A program made the translations under genes and the position numbers. From NCBI GenBank assembly GCA_965208065.1, contig OZ242313.1, positions 2,232,001 to 2,296,000 of the forward strand: a stretch of DNA of 64,000 bases. Direction: 5' to 3'. A model generated the notes under the pieces. That model was not told where the DNA came from, made no database searches, and saw only the letters and a program-made list of their open reading frames with translations. This DNA comes from Bin103 sp002238925. GTDB lineage: Bacteria; Spirochaetota; Spirochaetia; SZUA-6; Bin103. Shown here one piece after another: positions 1 through 8,120 of the stretch; positions within the stretch are counted from its first letter, which is position 1, and the number at the start of each line of letters is the position of its first letter.

Positions 1-717
1 CGCATCGAGGAGATCGTGCGCAAGGTGCATCGCGACCTGGAGAAGACGATCGAGGAGGACGCCGAGCGTGTGCTGTTCGACCTGGAGATTCCGAGTCTGC
101 ACCATGACCTGGTAATGACGCTCGGACGGCTGAAGTACCGCACCAGTTACGGCCAGAATCAGCTTGCGCATGCCAAGGAAACCGCTCAGCTCGGGGCGAT
201 GATTGCGGCCGAGACCGGCGGCAACATCCAGTTGAGCAAGCGCGCGTCGCTGCTGCACGACATCGGCAAGGCTATCGATTCCGACGAGAATCTTGGCCAT
301 GCCGTGACCGGAATGGAGTTGGCGCGGCGCTGCGGGGAGGACGAGGTGGTGTGCAATGCAATCGGCGCCCACCACTACGATGTCGAGCCGGCGGGGATCG
401 AGGCGATCATCGTCCAGATCGCGGACACCATCTCGGCATCGCGGCCGGGAGCACGGCGCGAGTCACTGGACAACTACCTGAAGAGGTTGGAGAACCTGGA
501 GCGCATCGCGACCGGCTATTCCGGTGTGGAGCGAGCCTACGCGATTCAGGCAGGCCGCGAGTTGCGCGTCATGGTGAGCACCGAGCGCGTATCCGACGAT
601 GGGGCGCGCGACCTCGGCAGGCAGGTAGCCAAGCAGATCGAAGCCGAGCTCAAGTACCCGGGGAGGATCAAGGTGACGGTCATTCGCGAGACGCGGGTAG
701 TCGAGTATGCACGCTGA
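1..717 (+). CDS. rny: Ribonuclease Y, C-terminal part (5' end outside window)
   Basis: The frame is open from base 1, so the start codon and the N-terminal membrane anchor, coiled coil and most of the KH domain lie upstream of the window. The visible ~238 residues are the HD phosphohydrolase part. The RTSYGQN signature typical of RNase Y is followed by the metal-binding His-Asp pair of HDIGKA (codons at 256-261) and a second histidine cluster, AHHYD. RNase Y is a membrane-bound endoribonuclease that initiates mRNA decay. The next gene is ymdB, the usual rny neighbour in many bacteria, which supports the call. Confidence 0.95.
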   Translation, partial: RIEEIVRKVHRDLEKTIEEDAERVLFDLEIPSLHHDLVMTLGRLKYRTSYGQNQLAHAKETAQLGAMIAAETGGNIQLSKRASLLHDIGKAIDSDENLGHAVTGMELARRCGEDEVVCNAIGAHHYDVEPAGIEAIIVQIADTISASRPGARRESLDNYLKRLENLERIATGYSGVERAYAIQAGRELRVMVSTERVSDDGARDLGRQVAKQIEAELKYPGRIKVTVIRETRVVEYAR

Positions 718-768
718 CCGCCGACCGCGGCGATCGCGGATTCGCGCGGTGGGGGCGCGACAGACGCC

Positions 769-1602
769 GTGCAGGAGCTGATCGGGGCGCCGTCCGCGCC
801 GCGCCGCGCACCCGAGCCGTTGCGGGTGTTGCTGATCGGCGACGTGGTGGGCCCGTCCGGTACGCGCGCCCTGTTCATGCACCTTGCGCAACTCAAGAAG
901 CGCAGCCGGTGCGATCTGGTGATCGCCAACGTCGAGAACTCGGCTGCCGGGTTCGGCCTGACGCTGGCCCAGGCGGATGAGTACGCCGGATACGGCATCG
1001 ACGTGATGACCACGGGCAATCACATCTGGCAGCAGCGCGAGATCTGGCCGCGCCTGGACAGCGATGAACGGCTGCTGCGGCCGCACAACTATCCCCCGTC
1101 GGTGCCGGGCAAGGGTACCTGCATCGTGGCAGCGGGCGGGGTCCAGGTCGGTGTGCTGAACTTGGAGGGGCGGGTCGGCATGTCGCAACTCGATTGTCCG
1201 TTCCGGGTCGCACGGGCGGAGGTTGCCCGGCTGCGCAAGACAACGCCGCTGGTGGTGGTCGACATGCATGCTGAGAGTGTCGAGGAGAAGGAAGCGTTGG
1301 CGCTGTACCTGGACGGATCGGTGTCGGCCGTGGTGGGCACCCATACGCACGTGCAGACGGCCGATGAGCGGATCCTCCCGGGCGGCACCGCCTACCTCAC
1401 CGACCTGGGGATGACCGGCCCGCGCGACAGCGTGATCGGCATGAAGCCGGACGTGGTGCTGCGCCGTTCCCTGAGCCAGATGCCGTTGCGCATGGAGGTG
1501 GACGAGGGACCGGCGGATATCTGCGGTGCCCTGCTGAGCGTGGATCGTGCCAGCGGTAAGGCGATCGCGCTGGAACGAATCGTCGAGCGCGCTCACTTGT
1601 GA
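769..1602 (+). CDS. ymdB: YmdB-family metallophosphoesterase (cyclic-nucleotide phosphodiesterase type)
   Basis: A 277-residue member of the TIGR00282/YmdB family of dimetal phosphodiesterases. Metal-site motifs appear in order: GDVVG near residue 23, NVENSAAG, TTGNHIW, VDMHAE and GTHTHVQTADE. B. subtilis YmdB hydrolyses cyclic mononucleotides and affects the biofilm/motility choice; the role here is inferred from family only. The GTG at 769 gives an extra ~17 residues before the conserved LRVLLIGD, so a TTG at 820 is an alternative start. It overlaps tlyA by 4 bp (GTGA), suggesting translational coupling. Confidence 0.92.
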   Translation: MQELIGAPSAPRRAPEPLRVLLIGDVVGPSGTRALFMHLAQLKKRSRCDLVIANVENSAAGFGLTLAQADEYAGYGIDVMTTGNHIWQQREIWPRLDSDERLLRPHNYPPSVPGKGTCIVAAGGVQVGVLNLEGRVGMSQLDCPFRVARAEVARLRKTTPLVVVDMHAESVEEKEALALYLDGSVSAVVGTHTHVQTADERILPGGTAYLTDLGMTGPRDSVIGMKPDVVLRRSLSQMPLRMEVDEGPADICGALLSVDRASGKAIALERIVERAHL

Positions 1603-2468
1603 CCGCGCGCGCCGGCGGCCGCGGCAGGACGGGTGCAGGGAAGCAGACGCTGCTCGCCCGGTTGTGCGAGTTGTATCCGGAGCCTGGCCGCGATTACTGG
1701 TACGCGGCCGTGTTATGCGGAGAGGTACGCGTCGACGGCGAGCGCGTGCGGGATCCGCGTCGTGCGGTCACCGCCGCGTCCGCCGTGGCGGTGCAGCACG
1801 AGCGCGCACTGGCTTCGCGCGCCGGCTACAAGCTGCTGCATGCACTCGAACAGTTCGGCGTGCCGGTGGGCGGCAAGGTGATGCTCGATGCCGGCGCCGC
1901 GACCGGCGGGTTTACCGACTGTCTGCTGCGCCGCGGTGCGCGCCACGTGCACTGCGTCGACGTTGCCTACGGGGCGCTTGCGTACCGCTTGCGCAATGAT
2001 GCCCGCACCAGCGTCCACGAGCGCACCAACGTCATGCATCTGCAACCCGGCAGTCTGCGCCCGCCCCCCGATGGGGCGGTGTGCGACCTGTCGTTCCGGT
2101 CTCTGCGCGGCGCTGCGGCGCGGCTTCTCGGCCTGACCCGCGAGGGTTGGCTGGTTGCGCTCATCAAGCCGCAGTTCGAGTGGCGCGCCGCCGCGGCGGG
2201 CGGGGGTGTGCAGCGGTTCGACGGACTGGTGCGGGGAGCGGATGCCATCGTGACGGCGGTAAGTGCACTACAGGCCGATCTGGCCGCGGAAGGCGTCGCG
2301 ATCCGGCGCTGCACGCCGGCCCCGGTGTCCGGCCGGCGCGGCAACCGGGAGGTGCTCGGGCTGCTTGCCGCCGGGCGCTCGCAACCGCCGGAAGTGTCCG
2401 CGCTGGCGGAGCGCCTGCGCATGGAGTTGGTGGGCGGCGCGGAAGGGACGCTCGCCGAGCGCTACTGA
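1599..2468 (+). CDS. tlyA: TlyA-family rRNA 2'-O-methyltransferase
   Basis: 289 residues with an N-terminal S4-like RNA-binding region (about residues 15-65) and an FtsJ/RrmJ-type Rossmann methyltransferase domain. The SAM-binding loop LDAGAATGGFTD is near residue 98. The RAGYKL lysine, the CDLSF aspartate and IKPQFE form the K-D-K-E set expected for 2'-O-methylation. TlyA proteins methylate 16S and/or 23S rRNA; which target is used here cannot be told. The GTG start overlaps the ymdB stop by 4 bp. The 3' end runs 7 bp into the convergent GerMN gene. Confidence 0.9.
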   Translation: MTARAGGRGRTGAGKQTLLARLCELYPEPGRDYWYAAVLCGEVRVDGERVRDPRRAVTAASAVAVQHERALASRAGYKLLHALEQFGVPVGGKVMLDAGAATGGFTDCLLRRGARHVHCVDVAYGALAYRLRNDARTSVHERTNVMHLQPGSLRPPPDGAVCDLSFRSLRGAAARLLGLTREGWLVALIKPQFEWRAAAAGGGVQRFDGLVRGADAIVTAVSALQADLAAEGVAIRRCTPAPVSGRRGNREVLGLLAAGRSQPPEVSALAERLRMELVGGAEGTLAERY

Positions 2469-3436
2469 AAGGCCTCGCGACCGATCGGTTCCCCGACGAA
2501 GGTTCCTTCGGAGGCGAGATAGTCGATGCGTTCGCCGTCGATCAGGATCTGGACCTGCTCGACGTTGGGAAACTCGGTGGCTGAATACACCACCTGCTGC
2601 AGTTGCGCATGGAGACCTTCGCGCCCGAGCCGGTTGAAGCGGAAGCTCTCGCTGACGTCGACATAGGCGACGCGTTCGCGGACGTACACCTTGTTGAGAG
2701 TCACCGCCGGAGGAATCAACGTGATCAGCCCGCGGTTCGATTCTGCCGCGTCGGGGCCGGCGAGCAGCGTGATGAGCGTCTCGGTGAGTGGCGCCCCCGA
2801 TGCGTCCGCCACGCGCGTGACGCCGGTTACCGAGATGCCGCCCGACGGGTCTACGGCCGCGAAATACACGCGATGTCGACGGGCCGGCGGGGGCGGGCGA
2901 TCGGCGGCCGGTGGCGCGGGTTCCGGTTCGGCGGCAGGCGGGGCCTGCCGAGCTGGCCGTGCGGCGTCCTCCGCCGGCGGCCGGTCCGCGGTTACGGCGG
3001 CGGGCGCCGTCCGCGGCTCCGCGGTGTCCGGCGCAGGCGGTACCGGCTTGGGCCGCTCCGGCGCGGTCGGGACGGTCGGCTGCGCGCCGGTAGTCGGGTG
3101 GGTCGGCACCGGCGCGGGTTGTTCGCGGCCGACGGCGCTGTCCATGCGGCGCTGCAGCACGTCGACCAACTCGGTGCGATCCATGACGTCGCGAATGGCG
3201 GCGCGGTTGATCAGGAACACGACCAGCACCAGCAGTAGCAGCGCCGTTCCGAACAGGTACCCGATGGAGACCGTCCGTCCGGACTGCGGCTTGCGAGCCG
3301 TCGCCCGGGCGCGGGAACCGGCTCGGGCGGGCCGGCGCCGCGCCGCGCCGGCGCCAGCGCGGCGCGGCACGCTTCGCGTGGCGTTCTTCCTGCCGCCGCG
3401 GGGCGTGGACCGGGAGCGTTTGCGCTTCGTTGCCAT
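2462..3436 (-). CDS. Membrane-anchored GerMN-domain protein
   Basis: 324 residues. A strongly basic N-terminus (Lys/Arg-rich, residues 1-50) precedes one hydrophobic segment (about 54-75, LFGTALLLLVLVVFLI), then a Pro/Ala/Glu-rich linker to ~residue 165. The C-terminal ~150 residues carry a GerMN (sporulation/spore germination) domain, recognised by the LITLLAGPDAAE...LITLIPP...VYVRERVAYVDVSESF pattern. GerMN domains occur outside spore formers, usually as envelope proteins; the exact function is unknown. The gene is convergent with tlyA and divergent from der. Confidence 0.8.
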   Translation of the reverse strand: MATKRKRSRSTPRGGRKNATRSVPRRAGAGAARRRPARAGSRARATARKPQSGRTVSIGYLFGTALLLLVLVVFLINRAAIRDVMDRTELVDVLQRRMDSAVGREQPAPVPTHPTTGAQPTVPTAPERPKPVPPAPDTAEPRTAPAAVTADRPPAEDAARPARQAPPAAEPEPAPPAADRPPPPARRHRVYFAAVDPSGGISVTGVTRVADASGAPLTETLITLLAGPDAAESNRGLITLIPPAVTLNKVYVRERVAYVDVSESFRFNRLGREGLHAQLQQVVYSATEFPNVEQVQILIDGERIDYLASEGTFVGEPIGREAFQ

Positions 3437-3550
3437 AGCCGTTCATTGCTAGCATCGGCAGCAGGTCGGGCTACGTTGATCCGGTGCGGCCGGTGCGGCA
3501 CGGCGCATTGACCAGGAGTGGCGGTCCGTGGTGGGCTGGTACCCGTCGCC

Positions 3551-4900
3551 ATGGCAGCTACCGAAAACACACCGCTCGTCACCATCGTGGGCCGTCCGAA
3601 CGTCGGCAAGTCCACCCTGTTCAATCGGCTGCTTGCGCGCCGCCGTGCCATTACCGCCGCTACGCCCGGGGTCACCCGCGACGTGGTGGAAGAGGTTACC
3701 GCGATTGCCGGCCTGCCGTGCCGCCTGCTGGACACCGGCGGCATAGGCGATGACGCCGGCGAATTCGGCGCCGCCGTGGCCGAGCGCGCCCTGGCCGCGG
3801 CGGGTGACGCCACGGCAATCATGCTGGTGGTGGAGGCAGCCGGCGTTACTGCCGAGGACGAGGGGCTGGCCGACTTGCTGCGTGCCGCCAGCGACCGGGT
3901 GGTGGTGGTGGTGAACAAGATCGATCATCCGGGGCGCGATGCCGCCCTGTGGGACTTCTATCGGCTCGGCTATGAGACGGTTGTCGGGGTGTCGGCCGCG
4001 CATGGCCGCAACGTGCCGGAGCTGCAGGCGGAGTTGGCACGCCGCATTGCGCGGCAGCCGCCGCCGGCGGCGGCCGCCGCGGCCGGGCAGCCGGACACGC
4101 CGGTAATACGGCTGGTAATCGGCGGCAAGCCCAATACCGGGAAATCCACCCTGCTGAACCGACTGCTCGGCGAGGAGCGTGCCCTGGTGAGCGCGACGCC
4201 GGGTACCACCCGCGACCCGCTGTCCGGCCGCATCGTGCACGGCAGCGCCGAGATAGAACTGGTCGACACGGCCGGGATGCGGCGCCGTTCCAAGGTACAG
4301 GACGCGGTGGAGTATTACGCGGTCAACCGCGGCGCGGCGGCGCTCGCGGATGCCGACGTGGCGGTGCTGCTGGTCGACGCGAACGAGGGTCTTGCCGAGC
4401 AGGACAAGCGCATCGCGGCCATCGCCATACGGCGGGGCGTTGCCGTGCTGATCGGTCTGAGCAAGTGGGACCTGCTGGACGAGCGGCCGAACCTGTCGGC
4501 CGCGATGGTGGATCGCATCCGGTTTCAGTTTCCGCTGCTGCACTTCGCGCCGGTCGTTCCGCTATCGGGGCTGACCGGCTTCGGGGTCGACGCCATGCTC
4601 ACCAAGGCGGTGGATCTGCATCGGCAGCTCAGCCTTACCATTCCTACCGGGAAGCTCAACCAGGCGATCGCGCGGTGGGGGCGCGAATACGTTCCGACAT
4701 CGCGCGGGCGCGAAATCCGCGTGCGCTACGCCACCCAGACCGGCACCAATCCGGTTCGGTTCGTGTGCTTCCTCAATCATGCGCGCGGCGGGAGCGCCGC
4801 CTATCGCCGGTTCCTGGAAAACCGCATCCGCCGGGAGCTGGGCTTCTCCGAGGTGCCGCTGACCGTGGAGTTCCGCGCCGGGACGACTCGTTCCCGTTGA
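3551..4900 (+). CDS. der: Ribosome biogenesis GTPase Der (EngA)
   Basis: Two tandem Ras-like G domains and a C-terminal KH-like domain, the Der/EngA layout, needed for 50S subunit maturation. G domain 1 has GRPNVGKST (P-loop), DTGG and NKID. G domain 2 has GKPNTGKST, DTAGMRRRSK and SKWD. The KH-like tail runs from about residue 345. The ATG at 3551 puts the P-loop ~13 residues from the N-terminus as is usual; an upstream GTG at 3518 would add 11 unconserved residues. Length (449 aa) is normal. Confidence 0.95.
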   Translation: MAATENTPLVTIVGRPNVGKSTLFNRLLARRRAITAATPGVTRDVVEEVTAIAGLPCRLLDTGGIGDDAGEFGAAVAERALAAAGDATAIMLVVEAAGVTAEDEGLADLLRAASDRVVVVVNKIDHPGRDAALWDFYRLGYETVVGVSAAHGRNVPELQAELARRIARQPPPAAAAAAGQPDTPVIRLVIGGKPNTGKSTLLNRLLGEERALVSATPGTTRDPLSGRIVHGSAEIELVDTAGMRRRSKVQDAVEYYAVNRGAAALADADVAVLLVDANEGLAEQDKRIAAIAIRRGVAVLIGLSKWDLLDERPNLSAAMVDRIRFQFPLLHFAPVVPLSGLTGFGVDAMLTKAVDLHRQLSLTIPTGKLNQAIARWGREYVPTSRGREIRVRYATQTGTNPVRFVCFLNHARGGSAAYRRFLENRIRRELGFSEVPLTVEFRAGTTRSR

Positions 4901-5013
4901 CCGAGGCATCGCCGGAACGCTGTCAGCACCCGGCACCCTACAGCATCGACTCCCACCTGCCGTTACTAGGATCGACGACCACTCGCTGATGGACTGCTGA
5001 CCGGCCGGCGCAC

Positions 5014-5062
5014 CCGGCGGTCGCACCGCCGGAGGACGCGGCGCCGAAGTGCGTGGCGCCGC
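5014..5062 (+). promoter_or_regulatory. Two adjacent perfect GC hairpins upstream of the TPR operon
   Basis: CCGGCGGT (5014-5021) pairs with ACCGCCGG (5025-5032) across a 3-nt loop. GCGGCGCC (5038-5045) pairs with GGCGCCGC (5055-5062) across a 9-nt loop. Neither is followed by a T-run. They lie between der and a short leader ORF at 5107. They may terminate der transcription (factor-dependent) or form part of a leader that regulates the downstream operon. Confidence 0.45.
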
Positions 5063-5106
5063 CGGCGCGGTTCCTCGGCAGCGCTGGTGACTGGGAGGAG
5101 AAGGCT

Positions 5107-5139
5107 GTGCTTGCCGTTCGGGCGGCACGGCTGCAATGA
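5107..5139 (+). CDS. Possible 10-codon leader ORF coupled to the TPR gene
   Basis: A GTG at 5107 follows an excellent purine-rich ribosome-binding site (GGGAGGAGAAGG, 5093-5104). It opens a 10-codon frame (MLAVRAARLQ) whose TGA overlaps the ATG of the TPR gene as ATGA. The TPR gene itself has no ribosome-binding site directly before its ATG, so ribosomes may reach it by finishing this peptide. The peptide has no obvious regulatory codon run. The call rests only on the site and the overlap. Confidence 0.35.
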   Translation: MLAVRAARLQ

Positions 5140-8120
5140 TCGTGCGGTTCACTGAAAATCGGTCCGCGAATCACCGCGCCGGCGGGCCCCGCCGGCGGCT
5201 TCGACTCGGGTGGCGCTGGCTTGCCGTGCTGCTCGCCGCGGCTGCCCTGCCGGCCACGGCCGCGAGCGCCGAGCGAGACCTGTTCAACGAGGCGGAACGC
5301 CGGTTCCGCGGAGGCAACTACGCGTTCGCGCTGGAAGCCTACCAGGACTTCCTGGAACGCTACCCGCTGTCGGAGTTGAGTGCCGACGCCGCCTACCGGG
5401 CGGGCGTCGCGCAGACCCAGCTCGGCCGCTACCGGGAGGCGGTAGAGACCTTCGAACAGGTGCAATTGCGCCATCGCGGCACCCGCTTCCTCCCGTTGGT
5501 CAACTTCTGGGCGGGCGTGTCGCTCTACGAGTTGGAGCAGTACGACCGCGCGTCCGCGAGTCTGAGGGCATTCGTGGCCGAGAGCCCGGAGGCCGGCATC
5601 GTGCCGCGCGCGCTGCTCTACCTTGGGCTGTCCAATGTTTCGCTCAACGATCTGGCTGGCGCCGCCGACGCGCTTGAACAACTGCGCAGCGTTTCCGAAC
5701 AATCGGAATCGACCGCGTTCGGCGTGGTTCTGCTCGGCTACGTGTACGCCTTGCAGGGGCGCTACGTGCAGATGTTGCTGCTTTCCGAGGACCATCCCCC
5801 CGAGTCGATAGACGACCGCTGGCGCGCCGAGTACCTTGCCTACCGCGCCGAGGCGTACTGGCAACTCGAGCAGTATGCGGAAGCGGAGGCGGACTACGCA
5901 GCGATCGTCGACTCCGAGGCGGTGGATGACAGCATCGCCTCCGTGGCGCTGCGCCGGCTGTTCATCGCCGCCGAGCGGCGCGGCGACTTCGACGTGATGG
6001 ACTCGGTCACGCTGCGCGCCGAACTGCGCTTTCGCGAGTCCCCCGAGCAGCTCGCCAATTTCTGGCTGCGCCTGGGGATAGAGAACTACCGGAGAGGCAG
6101 CATCGATCTGGCGCGCTTCTTTCTGAAGCGGTCCGCCGAGTTGGGCGCCGAGAGCGAGGTGGGCAACGCTGCCGTTCTCTACCTGGCGGAGACCTACCTG
6201 AGCGGCTCCGATCCGGACGGGATCCGCGAAGCCACCAGGGTCCTGACCAGCCAGCAGGAACTGTCAACCGGCAACCCCTGGCAAGTGTCCCTGCGCCTCG
6301 GCGACGTGATGCTCCGGCAGGGCGACTTCGCCGGCGCAATCGCCCAGTACGAAAGCTTCATCCGCGCCATGAGCGAAGATCCGGACGCCAACGCGGCGGA
6401 GATCGAGCAGGCGCGCTACCTGCTCGCGTATGCGCTGTACCGCGAAGGGCGTTACGACGAAGCGCTGCGCCAAGTGCGGCAGATTGACTCCGAACCGGAC
6501 CGTGGCGGGCCGCTCGGCGAGTTGCGCCGGCTCGAGACGGTGCTGCTGTCGCGGACCGGAGACACCGCCGCCGCCGAGCGCAGCGCGCGCAGCTACGTGG
6601 ACCGGTTTCCGGACGATATCTCCGCGCGCGTGGACCACCTGCGTCTCCTGTACCGGTTGGAAGCCTGGCAGGAACTGCTGGTGGCCGCGTCGGCGCTTAC
6701 CGAGCGGGTTCCCGACCTGCGCGTCCGGGCGCCGAAAGCGTTCGTGCTCACCGCCTATCTGAAGGGGTTGGCGCACGTGGCGCGCGGCGAGCCGGGCGCG
6801 GCGGCGGATGCGCTCGATGCGGTCACTCCCGACCTGGCCGGGCGCCAGGGCCTCGGGGACATCGTGCCGTACGCACTGTACTACCGGGCCTCGTCCCATT
6901 ATCGGCAGGGTTCCTATTCCACCGCGGGCGCGCTGCTCGCCGAGTTGGAGGACCAGTTCCGGGGCCACGAGCTGGAGTCGCGCGCCGCCTTCCTGGCCGG
7001 CCAGTCGGCCTTCAGCATCGGCTCGTACCTGGAGGCAGCGGCAGCATTTGCCCGTGCCGCCAACAGCAACCATCCGCGTGCGGCGCGGGCCGGCCTGTTC
7101 GCCGGCCGCAGTCTGGCCAACAGCGGCGACCTGGATGGGGCGGAACGGCAGTACCGGAATGTCGCAGCCCGATTCGAGCAGTCGCCGGAGGCCGCGGACG
7201 CGACGTTCGAGCTGGCCGGCGTGCTCGCGCTTGGCGGCCACCTGGAGGCGGCCACCCGCGCATACGGCGACGTGATGTTCTCGCACTCGGCGAGCCCGCT
7301 GGCGGAAGACGCGGCGTTTCGCCGCGCCGAACTCATGTTGGAGCAGGATGCCGCCGCCGCTGCCCGAGACGCCTTCGCCGCCTACCGCACCGAGTACCCG
7401 GACGGGCGTTTCCGCGACGGTGCGCTGTATTGGGGCGGTGTAGCGGCCAACCGGGCGGGCGAACCGTTTCGGGCCATACTGCTCTGGGAGCTGTTGATCG
7501 ACGAGTTCGAGGACAGCCCGTTCCGCCCCAACGCGCTCCTGCAGGTAGCCGAAGGGTTTGCCGAGCAGTCCGACTACCAGCCGGCGGTTGCCTATCTCGA
7601 CGAGTTGGTGCGCCGGTACGGCAGCGAACCGGTTGGCAAGCTGGGCGCGGCGCGGCTCGAGGAGATGCGACTGATCGCTTCCGGTGTGGACAAGGAGGAG
7701 GCATCGCTGATGGCGGTAATCGGCGCCGGCGGGGTCGACACCCGCGAGGGACGCGACGCGATGCTGGAGCTGGCGCGCATTTACGTAATCGACGTGGATC
7801 AGCCGCGGGCGCTGGCGCTGGCGATGCTCACCGACGTCGCGGGCAACCGCCGCGACAAGGAGACCGCCGCCGAGGCCGAGTACCTGTTGGGCGAGTATCA
7901 CCGCCGCATCGGCGAACTGGGAACGGCGATCGACCACTTCCTGGAGGCCGGCGTGCTGGCCGAGACCGACCGGGAATTGATAGCCAAGTCGATATTGCGC
8001 GCCGCCGAACTGCTCCAGCAGACCGGCCGGCGCAGTGAAGCCGCTACCCTGGTGCGGCGGCTGCAGGATCAGTTTGCCGGCACCGACTGGGCGAAACGCG
8101 GAACGGAGCTGCTTCGATGA
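5136..8120 (+). CDS. Large periplasmic tetratricopeptide-repeat protein
   Basis: 994 residues. A basic N-terminus and hydrophobic core (LAVLLAAAALPATAASA, about 29-45) form a signal peptide with a likely AXA cleavage site and no lipobox cysteine. The rest is a chain of TPR/YbgF-like helical repeats, e.g. FNEAERRFRGGNYAFALEAY and GYLEAAAAFARA-type units, continuing to the C-terminus. Such proteins scaffold envelope complexes. It overlaps the predicted outer-membrane barrel gene by 4 bp (ATGA) and heads the block containing ExbB-ExbD-TonB, so a role with that energised system is inferred, not shown. Confidence 0.8.
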   Translation: MIVRFTENRSANHRAGGPRRRLRLGWRWLAVLLAAAALPATAASAERDLFNEAERRFRGGNYAFALEAYQDFLERYPLSELSADAAYRAGVAQTQLGRYREAVETFEQVQLRHRGTRFLPLVNFWAGVSLYELEQYDRASASLRAFVAESPEAGIVPRALLYLGLSNVSLNDLAGAADALEQLRSVSEQSESTAFGVVLLGYVYALQGRYVQMLLLSEDHPPESIDDRWRAEYLAYRAEAYWQLEQYAEAEADYAAIVDSEAVDDSIASVALRRLFIAAERRGDFDVMDSVTLRAELRFRESPEQLANFWLRLGIENYRRGSIDLARFFLKRSAELGAESEVGNAAVLYLAETYLSGSDPDGIREATRVLTSQQELSTGNPWQVSLRLGDVMLRQGDFAGAIAQYESFIRAMSEDPDANAAEIEQARYLLAYALYREGRYDEALRQVRQIDSEPDRGGPLGELRRLETVLLSRTGDTAAAERSARSYVDRFPDDISARVDHLRLLYRLEAWQELLVAASALTERVPDLRVRAPKAFVLTAYLKGLAHVARGEPGAAADALDAVTPDLAGRQGLGDIVPYALYYRASSHYRQGSYSTAGALLAELEDQFRGHELESRAAFLAGQSAFSIGSYLEAAAAFARAANSNHPRAARAGLFAGRSLANSGDLDGAERQYRNVAARFEQSPEAADATFELAGVLALGGHLEAATRAYGDVMFSHSASPLAEDAAFRRAELMLEQDAAAAARDAFAAYRTEYPDGRFRDGALYWGGVAANRAGEPFRAILLWELLIDEFEDSPFRPNALLQVAEGFAEQSDYQPAVAYLDELVRRYGSEPVGKLGAARLEEMRLIASGVDKEEASLMAVIGAGGVDTREGRDAMLELARIYVIDVDQPRALALAMLTDVAGNRRDKETAAEAEYLLGEYHRRIGELGTAIDHFLEAGVLAETDRELIAKSILRAAELLQQTGRRSEAATLVRRLQDQFAGTDWAKRGTELLR

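Noticed and set aside
463..1596. Long minus-strand open frame (377 codons) over rny/ymdB
   Set aside because: Antisense shadow of GC-rich coding DNA; Arg/His-rich product with no family features, while the plus strand encodes recognisable rny and ymdB.
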